Part shown: positions 42,442 through 50,367 of the stretch, piece by piece
Layout: the number at the start of each line of letters is the position of its first letter
Position numbering within the stretch: position 1 is the stretch's first letter
From: an uncultured Parabacteroides sp.
GTDB lineage: Bacteria; Bacteroidota; Bacteroidia; Bacteroidales; Tannerellaceae
Direction of reading: 5' to 3'
Assembly (NCBI GenBank): GCA_934725305.1
Contig: CAKVBA010000018.1
Location: forward strand, 1 to 50,367
Length of the DNA: 50,367 bases
The notes under the pieces: model-generated
What the model saw: the letters and a program-made list of their open reading frames with translations, nothing else
Database searches by the model: none
What the model was told of the DNA's origin: nothing
Translations under genes and position numbers: made by a program

Positions 42442-45400
42442 TTAGAATGTTACGTTAATACCTAAACTTACTACACGATTCGGTACGTATGTATAATCGG
42501 ATGTACCGTTAAAGCTCTGCTGCGGATCCATACCTTTGCGTTTGCACAGCAAGAACAGATTGTCACCTGTCAAGAATACCTTACAACCCTTCATATCCAA
42601 CTTGTTCTGGATGCTCTTCGGCAATGTATAAGAAAGTGTCACATTCTTCAAAGCCAGGTAGCTGGCATTAACCAACCAACGTGAAGAGGCTGCACTGGCT
42701 GCTGTATAGTTGTTCTGCAGACGAGGAACATCTGTGACATCACCTGGATTCTGCCAACGTTTTAAGATTTCAGTTGACCAGTGTGTACCAAATGAACCCG
42801 GATGCATCAAACCGCCGAAATTTGAGTCATACATCTTACCACCAATCTGGTAGCTGAAGAATAAAGAAAGATCAAATCCTTTATAGCTGAAGCTGTTGGT
42901 AATACCACCATACAAATCAGGAATAGCGTCACCCATATAGTAATAGCTGGCATCATTCTGATTCTTGGTTGTCTCGCGACCGGTTACGTTGTCTTTATCA
43001 TCTTTAATGTCCTTATAATACAATGCACTACCATCCTGAGGATCTACACCTGCATATTCACGCAGCCAAAACTCATAGATAGAATGGCCTTCAGACAGTT
43101 TCTTAGTTCCGCTAATGATTTCCTGTGGTTTACCTTCAGAATCTTTCGGCATCTTTGTAATCTTGTTCTTGAAGAATGTCGCATTCAAATCCAAAGCCCA
43201 ACGGAAGTCTGACTTCTTGAAGATATCGAAGCCCAATGTTACTTCCAAACCGGTATTACGCATAGTACCGATGTTCTGCCACATATATTCAATACCTACA
43301 GACTGAGGTCTCGGAGCCTTGAACAACAAGTTACTTGATACACGGTTGAACACGTCAATTTCACCACGAAGCCAGTTTAACAGAGCGAATTCAACACCCA
43401 CGTTCAAGTTTGAGTTCTTTTCCCATTCCAGCTTTTTGTTCAACAGCTGGCTGTGAACTGCACCATTCAGGTTACCATTGTTCTTGTCATCAAATGAATA
43501 CAAGCTCTGCCAACCGAAATAAATCGGAGAACCCCATTCGTCAAGGATATTATCATTACCCTGCTGACCATAAGAAGCCTTCAGCTTCAAGTTTTCGATC
43601 CAATGCAAATCCTTGATAAAGCCTTCTTCGCTCAAACGCCAAGAACCACCTAATGACCAGAATGTACCCCAACGTGCATCTTTATAGAAACGGGAAGTTC
43701 CATCATAACGGAATGATCCTGACAGATAATACTTGTTCATGAAATCATAGTTTGCCTGGAACAGATAACCTTCCAAACTATATTCATTCGTAAAAGAGGT
43801 TGAACCTTCAGCTACAGAACCGGCAACAATTTCTGTGGTCGGGATGGTAAATCCTGTACGAGTAGCTTCCAAATAACGGTTGATATACTCATAGTTCTCA
43901 TGACCGGCCAACAAGGCTAAATTGTGGTCACCAAATGACTTGCCCCAAGTCAAGATCTGGTTGAAAGTATATGATCTTTCCTTTGAATAACCCTTTGTAG
44001 AACGACCACTGACACCTTCGGCATCACCATACATATTGTTCTGATAGGTTGTTCCATAATCATTGGTAATATCTGTGTTACCCGAAATCTTCAATGTAAA
44101 ATCCTTCAAGAACTTGATCTCAGCAGATACACGTGCAGAAAGCGCATTACGCTCTGTTGAACGTTCATCAAGAGGTAATGTTACTATCAAGTTTGAGTTC
44201 GGAGCATACTGACGAGTATGACCGGCCCACGCGTACGGTGATTTACCGCCACCCATATCATACATCGGTTCGCCCTTGGCATTTTTGACAACCTGACCAT
44301 TGCTATCATACTGATAGATCGGATAGATCGGCGCCATCATACGGCCATAATAGAACGGGTTGGTTGTATAAGAACCATACGCCATGAATCCATTTCGGCT
44401 TGAAGTAGCACCAGACAAGCTTGCATCTACCTTCAACCAGTTGTTGATCTGGCTTGACAAACCTACACGGCCGGTAAAGCGTTCGAAGTCTGACCATTTT
44501 ACCATACCTTCTTCATTGGTATATGATGCAGATGCAAAGAAGGTTGTTCCCTGACTACCACCGTTAACAGACACATTGTATTCCTGACGAAGTGCGGTAC
44601 GAGACAATTCCTTGTTCCAATCGTCGTTATACAACAGCTTTGCATTGGGGTTCAACTTGCCATCCAAGCCAATCAACTGATCATTGGCTACATTATAGCT
44701 ATTGTAACCACCCAACTTGCCAACAATACCGTTCGCATCGCCACCACTGGCTGTAGCAGCTGCTTTCTCAGGAGTAAAGCCATTGTTATTTACCAATGCA
44801 TTACGCCAAGCTTCCCACATCAATTCGTAATACTGACCTGTGCTTACGCGATCATATTCAGGAATAGCACGAGAAACAACACCTAAATTAACCTTTGCAT
44901 TCAACTGAACCTTACCTTGTTTACCCTTCTTGGTTGTAATCATGATGACACCATTAGCACCACGCGCACCATACAAAGCGGCTGAAGTTGCATCCTTCAA
45001 AACTGTGATGCTGGCAATATCTTCAGTATTGATTGTACTGATATCGCCATCAAAAGGAGCACCATCCACTACATACAACGGATCGTTTGATGCATTGACA
45101 GAACCGATACCACGAATCTGAATTTTGGCGTTATCACCCGGCATACCAGTACTACCCGTCACCTGAATACCCGGAGCTGCACCTTCCAAAGCTTTTGTCA
45201 AAGAAGCTGCTTGCAGGTTTTCCAACTTATCCGTTTTAATATTGGCAGCAGAACCGGTAAATGAAGATTTCTTAGCAGTACCGTAAGCTACTACCATTAC
45301 TTCATCCAACTCTGTGTGCGCAGTGTTCAAAACCACCTTCATCACATCCTGAACAGGAACCTCTTTGGTAATCATACCAACATAAGAAAACTGTAAAGTT

Positions 45401-45615
45401 TTTGCCGATTGGGGAATCTCAATAGAGAACACACCGTCAAAATCCGTCACTGTACCTGTTGTCGTACCTTTTACAATTACAGAAGCGCCAACTACCGGCT
45501 GATTGTCTTCTGCCGAGATAACAGTACCAGTGACTCTCCTCGTCTGAGCGAGCACCATACTGATTCCTACAAAAAGGAATAGCATCGCTAATGTTAACTT
45601 TTTCATCATAGACAC
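42442..45615 (-). CDS. susC: SusC/RagA-family TonB-dependent outer-membrane transporter
   Basis: This 1057-residue protein has a signal peptide ending near VLAQ. A carboxypeptidase-regulatory-like domain comes first (about 25-105, GTVISAEDNQPVVGASVIVK). Next is a plug domain with LQIRGIGSVNASNDPLYVVDGAPFDG-type motifs and ATSAALYGARGANGVIMITTKKG. A 22-strand barrel ends in a terminal Phe (VSLGINVTF). It imports a ligand delivered by the following SusD. MSMMKK offers three Met starts; 45615 gives the longest. There is no N-terminal signalling domain for a sigma factor, so regulation is probably by the promoter at 45694-45723. Confidence 0.94.
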   Translation of the reverse strand: MSMMKKLTLAMLFLFVGISMVLAQTRRVTGTVISAEDNQPVVGASVIVKGTTTGTVTDFDGVFSIEIPQSAKTLQFSYVGMITKEVPVQDVMKVVLNTAHTELDEVMVVAYGTAKKSSFTGSAANIKTDKLENLQAASLTKALEGAAPGIQVTGSTGMPGDNAKIQIRGIGSVNASNDPLYVVDGAPFDGDISTINTEDIASITVLKDATSAALYGARGANGVIMITTKKGKQGKVQLNAKVNLGVVSRAIPEYDRVSTGQYYELMWEAWRNALVNNNGFTPEKAAATASGGDANGIVGKLGGYNSYNVANDQLIGLDGKLNPNAKLLYNDDWNKELSRTALRQEYNVSVNGGSQGTTFFASASYTNEEGMVKWSDFERFTGRVGLSSQINNWLKVDASLSGATSSRNGFMAYGSYTTNPFYYGRMMAPIYPIYQYDSNGQVVKNAKGEPMYDMGGGKSPYAWAGHTRQYAPNSNLIVTLPLDERSTERNALSARVSAEIKFLKDFTLKISGNTDITNDYGTTYQNNMYGDAEGVSGRSTKGYSKERSYTFNQILTWGKSFGDHNLALLAGHENYEYINRYLEATRTGFTIPTTEIVAGSVAEGSTSFTNEYSLEGYLFQANYDFMNKYYLSGSFRYDGTSRFYKDARWGTFWSLGGSWRLSEEGFIKDLHWIENLKLKASYGQQGNDNILDEWGSPIYFGWQSLYSFDDKNNGNLNGAVHSQLLNKKLEWEKNSNLNVGVEFALLNWLRGEIDVFNRVSSNLLFKAPRPQSVGIEYMWQNIGTMRNTGLEVTLGFDIFKKSDFRWALDLNATFFKNKITKMPKDSEGKPQEIISGTKKLSEGHSIYEFWLREYAGVDPQDGSALYYKDIKDDKDNVTGRETTKNQNDASYYYMGDAIPDLYGGITNSFSYKGFDLSLFFSYQIGGKMYDSNFGGLMHPGSFGTHWSTEILKRWQNPGDVTDVPRLQNNYTAASAASSRWLVNASYLALKNVTLSYTLPKSIQNKLDMKGCKVFLTGDNLFLLCKRKGMDPQQSFNGTSDYTYVPNRVVSLGINVTF

Positions 45616-45693
45616 TCTTTTTAATTAATAGAATAGTTTAAAAATATCTCTTTTTGCCGTCGGTTATATAAATCCTTGGTCTAACATTTTTTG

Positions 45694-45723
45694 CAAATAT
45701 AACGAATAGTTTATAATTGCAAA
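45694..45723 (-). promoter_or_regulatory. Promoter of the susCD operon
   Basis: The minus-strand -7 box TATATTTG (45694-45701) and -33 box TTTG (45720-45723) are 18 bp apart, close to the Bacteroidetes consensus. It is about 79 bp from the start codon. Confidence 0.65.
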
Positions 45724-46243
45724 GAAAAATCAACATTTTTTTCTAAATACTCATTAACCATAAAGACAACACACAGAATCATACATATATAAATAAATCA
45801 GACCTATAAAGAAGCATATTAATATTTTATATGTCGTTTATAATACATTTAGTAACAACAATCACATAAAACAAGACATCATCATCCAGCATGTTTAAGA
45901 ACACATCCACCATTTAGCTCCTATTTTAAACCTTATTTTGCATAAATACATAGTACATATATTCACATATATTTAACAAATATACATGCGATATATTAAC
46001 AGCAGATTAGGATATATAACTCCACTCAAAGCATGAATTTTAAGTATCAACCATAAATAGGAAAGAATGACAGTCAGTAGAAAGAGCGTATAATTATGCA
46101 ATATCGTCCCTGTTTATGCACTATGCATACAGAGAGAAAGAGAGACAGCTCAGATTGGGCAAGCTACCACAAACACTGATTGAATCGGCAAGAGAACGAT
46201 AAACCTAAAAATCGAGTATCTTTACACGCAAAACATAGAAGAT
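45724..46243. other. AT-rich divergent intergenic region
   Basis: About 520 bp between the divergent susC and FKBP genes. Very AT-rich, no ORF or repeat that I can support. TATCTTTA at 46217-46224 could be a weak -7 box for the FKBP gene, 20 bp before its ATG. Confidence 0.45.
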
Positions 46244-46642
46244 ATGGCAAAGAAAGAGTACATACAGACAAACAAGATGTGGCTTGAAGAGAAAGCCAAA
46301 GAGGCCGACGTGAAACCATTGGCAAAAGGAGTCTATTACAAAGTGCTGACAACCGGACAGGCTAATGGTAAACATCCTACCCGACAGAGCATAGTAACGG
46401 TTCATTATACCGGATGGACCATTAATGGGAAGAAATTTGATAGCAGTCGCGGAGGTGTACCTGTTGCCTTCCGCTTAGGCGACCTGATTGAAGGATGGAT
46501 TATTGCCATGCAAGAGATGTGTGTCGGTGATAAATGGGAAGTCTATATTCCTTCCGAAATGGGCTATGGAAAATTCTCTCAGCCTGGCATTCCTGGAGGA
46601 TCAACCCTAATCTTCAAGATCGAACTGTTTAGCATTGTTTAG
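46244..46642 (+). CDS. FKBP-type peptidyl-prolyl cis-trans isomerase
   Basis: This 132-residue protein has a single FKBP domain: GVYYKVLTTGQANGKHPTRQ, VTVHYTGWTINGKKFDSSRGG, then GDLIEGWIIAMQEMCVGDKWEVYIPSEMGYG and GGSTLIFKIELFSI. The active-site Tyr, Phe-Asp and Trp-Ile residues are present. There is no signal peptide, so it is likely cytoplasmic. It folds proline-containing proteins and possibly acts as a chaperone. It is a single gene, converging with gdhA across a hairpin terminator. Confidence 0.93.
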   Translation: MAKKEYIQTNKMWLEEKAKEADVKPLAKGVYYKVLTTGQANGKHPTRQSIVTVHYTGWTINGKKFDSSRGGVPVAFRLGDLIEGWIIAMQEMCVGDKWEVYIPSEMGYGKFSQPGIPGGSTLIFKIELFSIV

Positions 46643-46736
46643 TAAAGAGGAGTTTATAACGCCCATAAGAGACACTAATGGCCAAATAGCTATTTTGAAC
46701 AGCCTCATATAAGGTGCGCCGGAATTAATAAAAAGC

Positions 46737-46795
46737 CGGGCGCTGAATGACTAAGGCCGAAATCCGAAAGCAACGTAGCTGCCTGCCATTACGAC
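46737..46795 (+). repeat. Short dispersed repeat, second family (copy 2)
   Basis: Contains GGGCGCTGA, GACTAAGGCCG, TCCGAAAGCAACG and CGACACACC in the same order as 22269-22370. It lies downstream of the FKBP gene. Confidence 0.55.
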
Positions 46796-46820
46796 ACACC
46801 ACCATCTGCCACCTATTAAA

Positions 46821-46852
46821 GAGGGCTGCATCGTAGCAACGACGCAGCCCTC
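46821..46852. terminator. Bidirectional terminator hairpin
   Basis: GAGGGCTGC (46821) and GCAGCCCTC (46844) form a perfect 9-bp stem with a 14-base loop between the convergent FKBP and gdhA genes. It is flanked by A-rich sequence on the left and T-rich sequence on the right. Confidence 0.75.
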
Positions 46853-46895
46853 TTACTTTATCTAGATTGTTTTATATATTGTTCTCTGTAAACAA

Positions 46896-48230
<1,335 letters not shown>

Positions 48231-48267
48231 AGAATATAAAAATCATTTATGGATAACAATGTGACAG

Positions 48268-48297
48268 CAAATGTAGGCATTTCTACGGATTGGCAAT
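48268..48297 (-). promoter_or_regulatory. Promoter of gdhA
   Basis: The minus-strand -7 box TACATTTG (48268-48275) fits TAnnTTTG. TTG at 48294-48296, 18 bp away, is a -33 candidate. It lies about 38 bp before the start codon. Confidence 0.6.
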
Positions 48298-48564
48298 ACT
48301 TTTCCATGACTTTTTATCATGAAAATATATGTTGTACAATATAAAATCACTGAAAATCGGAGAAAAGGGGTAAAATTTCCTTTTTTTTATGTATTTTTGG
48401 GAGAATAATTTTATGAAATCGCTCATAAACGGCATCCCGGATTCAAAAAACCGGTTCGCCAAAGGTTCCTTGTCCTTCTACATTAATCAGCACATATAAT
48501 ATATACCGGCTAATAAAATTACAATAATATGTTCAAAGAACGGAGGAGCGATTCCGTCCCAAAT

Positions 48565-48604
48565 GGTTTACTTTTTTCGCTCTAATGAGTGATTTGGATT
48601 TAAT
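48565..48604 (-). repeat. Fragment of the MITE-like element
   Basis: TTTACTTTTTTCGCTCTAAT followed by GTGATTTGGATTTAA is a diverged copy of one end of the element (compare 39412-39439). It lies next to an 11-bp-period array. Confidence 0.6.
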
Positions 48605-48606
48605 GC

Positions 48607-48749
48607 CATTTGAACGATGTTTGAACAGCATTTAAATACCATTTAAATACCGCTCAAAAGCCTTTCAAAAAAAAGCTGCCGACCTTTTTCCAAAAAGGGT
48701 GCGCCCTTTTCTCAAAAAGGATGCGAGCTTTTCGGATAGATGCTATCCA
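48607..48749 (+). repeat. 11-bp-period degenerate array
   Basis: Consecutive 11-bp units run from 48607: CATTTGAACGA, TGTTTGAACAG, CATTTAAATAC (twice), CGCTCAAAAGC, CTTTCAAAAAA. An alternating pair then starts at 48673, with units of the form AAGGNTGCGNN and CTTTTNNCAAA, giving a 22-bp super-period. At least twelve units stay in phase. It is non-coding and lies between ruvC and gdhA. Confidence 0.75.
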
Positions 48750-48870
48750 ATCAAAATCGTCAATCTATTTTGACGACATTCATTCTGCAATAGACATTAT
48801 ATATATATGTATTGCTTTTTCCTTCAAATAGGATTCCGGCCTGATACAAGATAACGTGCGCGTAGAAAAA

Positions 48871-49437
48871 TCAAAGCCCTCTAACTTTCCCCGGGTTCTT
48901 CGAAATAAAATCTTTCCAACCGGAATACTGCTTCTCCGCCGTTGGCCGGCTACTCTGGAAATAATGACAGACAGCAGCCGCCAAACCATCTGTAGCATCC
49001 AGCTGAGGCAACATCGATTCCTTCGGAATGTGTAGAAAACGCTGCAGCATGCCTGCCACCTGCTCTTTTGAGGCAGATCCATTACCGGTGATCGACATCT
49101 TTATCTTCAGCGGAGCATATTCAAAAATGGGAATATCACGTTCCAATGCAGCCGCCATTGCCACACCTTGTGCGCGTCCCAACTTCAACATACTCTGCAC
49201 ATTCTTACCAAAGAAGGGTGCTTCAATCGCCAACTCATCCGGATGATACTGGTCTATCAGTCCCAATACACGGTCAAAAATCTTACGCAGACGCAGATAG
49301 TGATCTTCATATTTATTCAGTTGCAAAACGCCCATTGCCTCCAAGCGTGGCTTATTATTCTGCACGGCCAAGATGCCATATCCCATCACAATGGTTCCGG
49401 GGTCAATTCCTAATATAATACGTTCGCTAACGGCCAT
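48871..49437 (-). CDS. ruvC: Holliday junction resolvase RuvC
   Basis: I choose ATG 49437, giving 188 residues and the N-terminus [21 protein letters not shown] with the first catalytic Asp. The longer frame to 49542 adds 35 residues that overlap the upstream gene. Other catalytic residues are seen in [14 protein letters not shown] (Glu) and [15 protein letters not shown] (Asp pair). RuvC cleaves Holliday junctions moved by RuvAB. It starts 2 bp after the DUF4286 gene ends. This is the usual length for the family. Confidence 0.94.
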   Translation of the reverse strand: MAVSERIILGIDPGTIVMGYGILAVQNNKPRLEAMGVLQLNKYEDHYLRLRKIFDRVLGLIDQYHPDELAIEAPFFGKNVQSMLKLGRAQGVAMAAALERDIPIFEYAPLKIKMSITGNGSASKEQVAGMLQRFLHIPKESMLPQLDATDGLAAAVCHYFQSSRPTAEKQYSGWKDFISKNPGKVRGL

Positions 49438-49439
49438 GT

Positions 49440-49748
49440 TTACAACTCCATTTCTTCTAACAAAGTAGCAAAGCCCACCAACTTTTGTCCGAAACGATGG
49501 GCCAGCATCTGCTGCATCTTTCTTCCCTCCCGATCGAGCCAATAATATAATGTATCCACATTCTTAACATGAAACTGCACAGAATAACTTTCGCCCTCAT
49601 CCTCTGCCGCAGTCATAACGCGCATCAAACGGGGAGAATGTAAAAAGCCACTGGTCAAAACCTGAGGAATATAAGTTTCTTTCAGATAGGTTAAACACTC
49701 TTCTTTTATCTCTTTCTCTATATGAAATGTCGTATTATAAACTATCAT
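49440..49748 (-). CDS. DUF4286 family protein
   Basis: This 102-residue protein opens [22 protein letters not shown] and ends in [19 protein letters not shown]. It resembles the small Bacteroidetes-specific DUF4286 family that commonly precedes ruvC. No catalytic motif is seen. It is co-transcribed with ruvC (2-bp gap). Function unknown. Confidence 0.75.
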   Translation of the reverse strand: MIVYNTTFHIEKEIKEECLTYLKETYIPQVLTSGFLHSPRLMRVMTAAEDEGESYSVQFHVKNVDTLYYWLDREGRKMQQMLAHRFGQKLVGFATLLEEMEL

Positions 49749-49804
49749 CTGCTTTTTTCGTTCTATTTTTCAGACAAAGATAATAGTATTCTCAAAAAAA
49801 GCTT

Positions 49805-49812
49805 TATATTTG
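49805..49812 (+). promoter_or_regulatory. -7 box of the tRNA-Ala gene
   Basis: TATATTTG, a perfect TAnnTTTG match, 17 bp before the tRNA 5' end. Confidence 0.6.
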
Positions 49813-49828
49813 TCTCCGAAAAAGGAAT

Positions 49829-49902
49829 GGGGCATTAGCTCATCTGGCTAGAGCGTTAGACTGGCAGTCTAAAGGTGATCGGTTCGAGTCCGATATGCTC
49901 CA
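49829..49902 (+). tRNA. tRNA-Ala (anticodon GGC)
   Basis: A 74-nt cloverleaf: acceptor GGGGCAT pairs with ATGCTCC and contains the G3:U70 pair that marks alanine tRNA. The anticodon loop is CTGGCAG, with GGC at positions 34-36, and the T-loop is GGTTCGAGTCC. CCA is not encoded. tRNA genes are common integration targets. Confidence 0.95.
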
Positions 49903-50020
49903 CTCATAAACTCCACTCTCAGGCAGAATATTGCACCCTCATCCGTGGGCGCATTTGATACAATCACAATACGATATTCCATATTGACTCTGCTATGTTT
50001 ACGAGACATAGCCTCTCGTG

Positions 50021-50169
50021 ATGACTCCTTTTGCCGTCTTACCCTTCATGCTAAGCTTTGTCCGCAACTTCAAGAAGTTTACAGAGATGACTCCAACGAA
50101 ATGGATGGAAGAGAAACAAACTAAAGGTTATTGTATTTTATCATGGTTACCAATCATCGATAACGGGTA
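50021..50169 (+). pseudogene. Possible remnant of an AraC-family regulator C-terminus
   Basis: A 48-codon frame ends SFVRNFKKFTEMTPTKWMEE and a few more residues. The F-x3-FKK-x-T-x-MTP-x2-W pattern resembles the end of the second helix-turn-helix of AraC-type proteins. Everything upstream is missing or stopped (TAG at 50009). It could also be a chance ORF. Confidence 0.3.
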
Positions 50170-50344
50170 ATAAATCCGTCTGAAATGACAGACGAATCCA
50201 TTGGAATAGACCGACGAATCCGTCTCGGCCTAAATAGCCTATAAAATAAGGTTATAGGCTCTTTTTCAAGGGTCTATAGAGTTTTTGGAAAAAAACTATC
50301 ATTTAGGTTCAATTGATTGGCATTCAATAGCCTAATGAGTTATG
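50169..50344 (+). repeat. 22-bp-period degenerate array near the right edge
   Basis: GACGAATCC occurs at 50191 and 50213, exactly 22 bp apart, and the phase continues through CTATA-bearing units (CCTATAAAAT, GGTCTATAGA, AACTATC) to about 50344. It resembles the diverged part of the 37069-37332 array (shared GTCTATAGA). It may continue beyond the window. Confidence 0.6.
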
Positions 50345-50367
50345 AAATGCAGTAGGTAATGATTTAG

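Noticed and set aside
49438..49542. Longer N-terminus for RuvC
   Set aside because: The extra 35 residues overlap the DUF4286 gene in another frame and RuvC normally begins close to the GIDPG motif.

Overview
The window looks like a Bacteroidales chromosome, most like Parabacteroides or Bacteroides. The evidence is a UpxY-type antiterminator heading a capsule locus, a SusC/SusD pair, TAnnTTTG-type promoters and an NADP glutamate dehydrogenase of the Bacteroides type. The species cannot be fixed from sequence alone.

Positions 1-36665, all on the minus strand, form one very long capsular/exopolysaccharide (CPS) locus read from right to left. It begins with a Bacteroidetes promoter and the antiterminator upxY. 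Export and chain-length genes (wza, wzc, cpsB-type phosphatase) follow, then a FlaA1/CapD-type nucleotide-sugar enzyme and the capE-capF-capG (fnlABC) set for UDP-N-acetyl-L-fucosamine. Next come a nonulosonate set (NeuB-like synthase, KdsC-like phosphatase, CMP-sugar synthetase), the flippase wzx, the polymerase wzy, several GT4 glycosyltransferases, acyl- and acetyltransferases and a deacetylase. The locus ends with a WbuB-like transferase and a WecA-like initiating transferase that runs off the left edge. WecA, WbuB and FnlABC together predict a repeat unit beginning GlcNAc then L-FucNAc, with a nonulosonic acid (KDN is plausible) further out.

Four kinds of non-capsule cargo sit inside this locus: an orphan AAA/ABC-type ATPase, a caspase-like protease, a tightly overlapping four-gene cassette (GNAT-ASCH, ASCH, four-TM protein, DGQHR protein), and a GxxExxY gene bounded by inverted repeats. 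The same repeats occur without the gene between capE and capF, and as a 66-bp in-frame insertion inside capF. G/C homopolymers of 8-10 bases lie in upxY, two acyltransferases and an acetyltransferase, and one more lies between cpsB and flaA1. One acyltransferase is split in frame exactly at its tract. This suggests slipped-strand phase variation of the capsule.

Positions 36666-50367 are mostly chromosomal genes: a MATE transporter, a histidine phosphatase, argB, an orphan SusC/SusD pair, an FKBP isomerase, gdhA, ruvC, a DUF4286 protein and tRNA-Ala(GGC). The intergenic DNA is rich in repeats. There are three copies of a ~300-bp palindrome-rich repeat, a ~190-bp MITE-like element in two inverted copies 17 kb apart, and four helically phased short-period arrays (11, 22 or 23 bp).

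By eye, the distal capsule genes and the cargo genes are clearly more AT-rich than the right flank, which fits acquisition by transfer.
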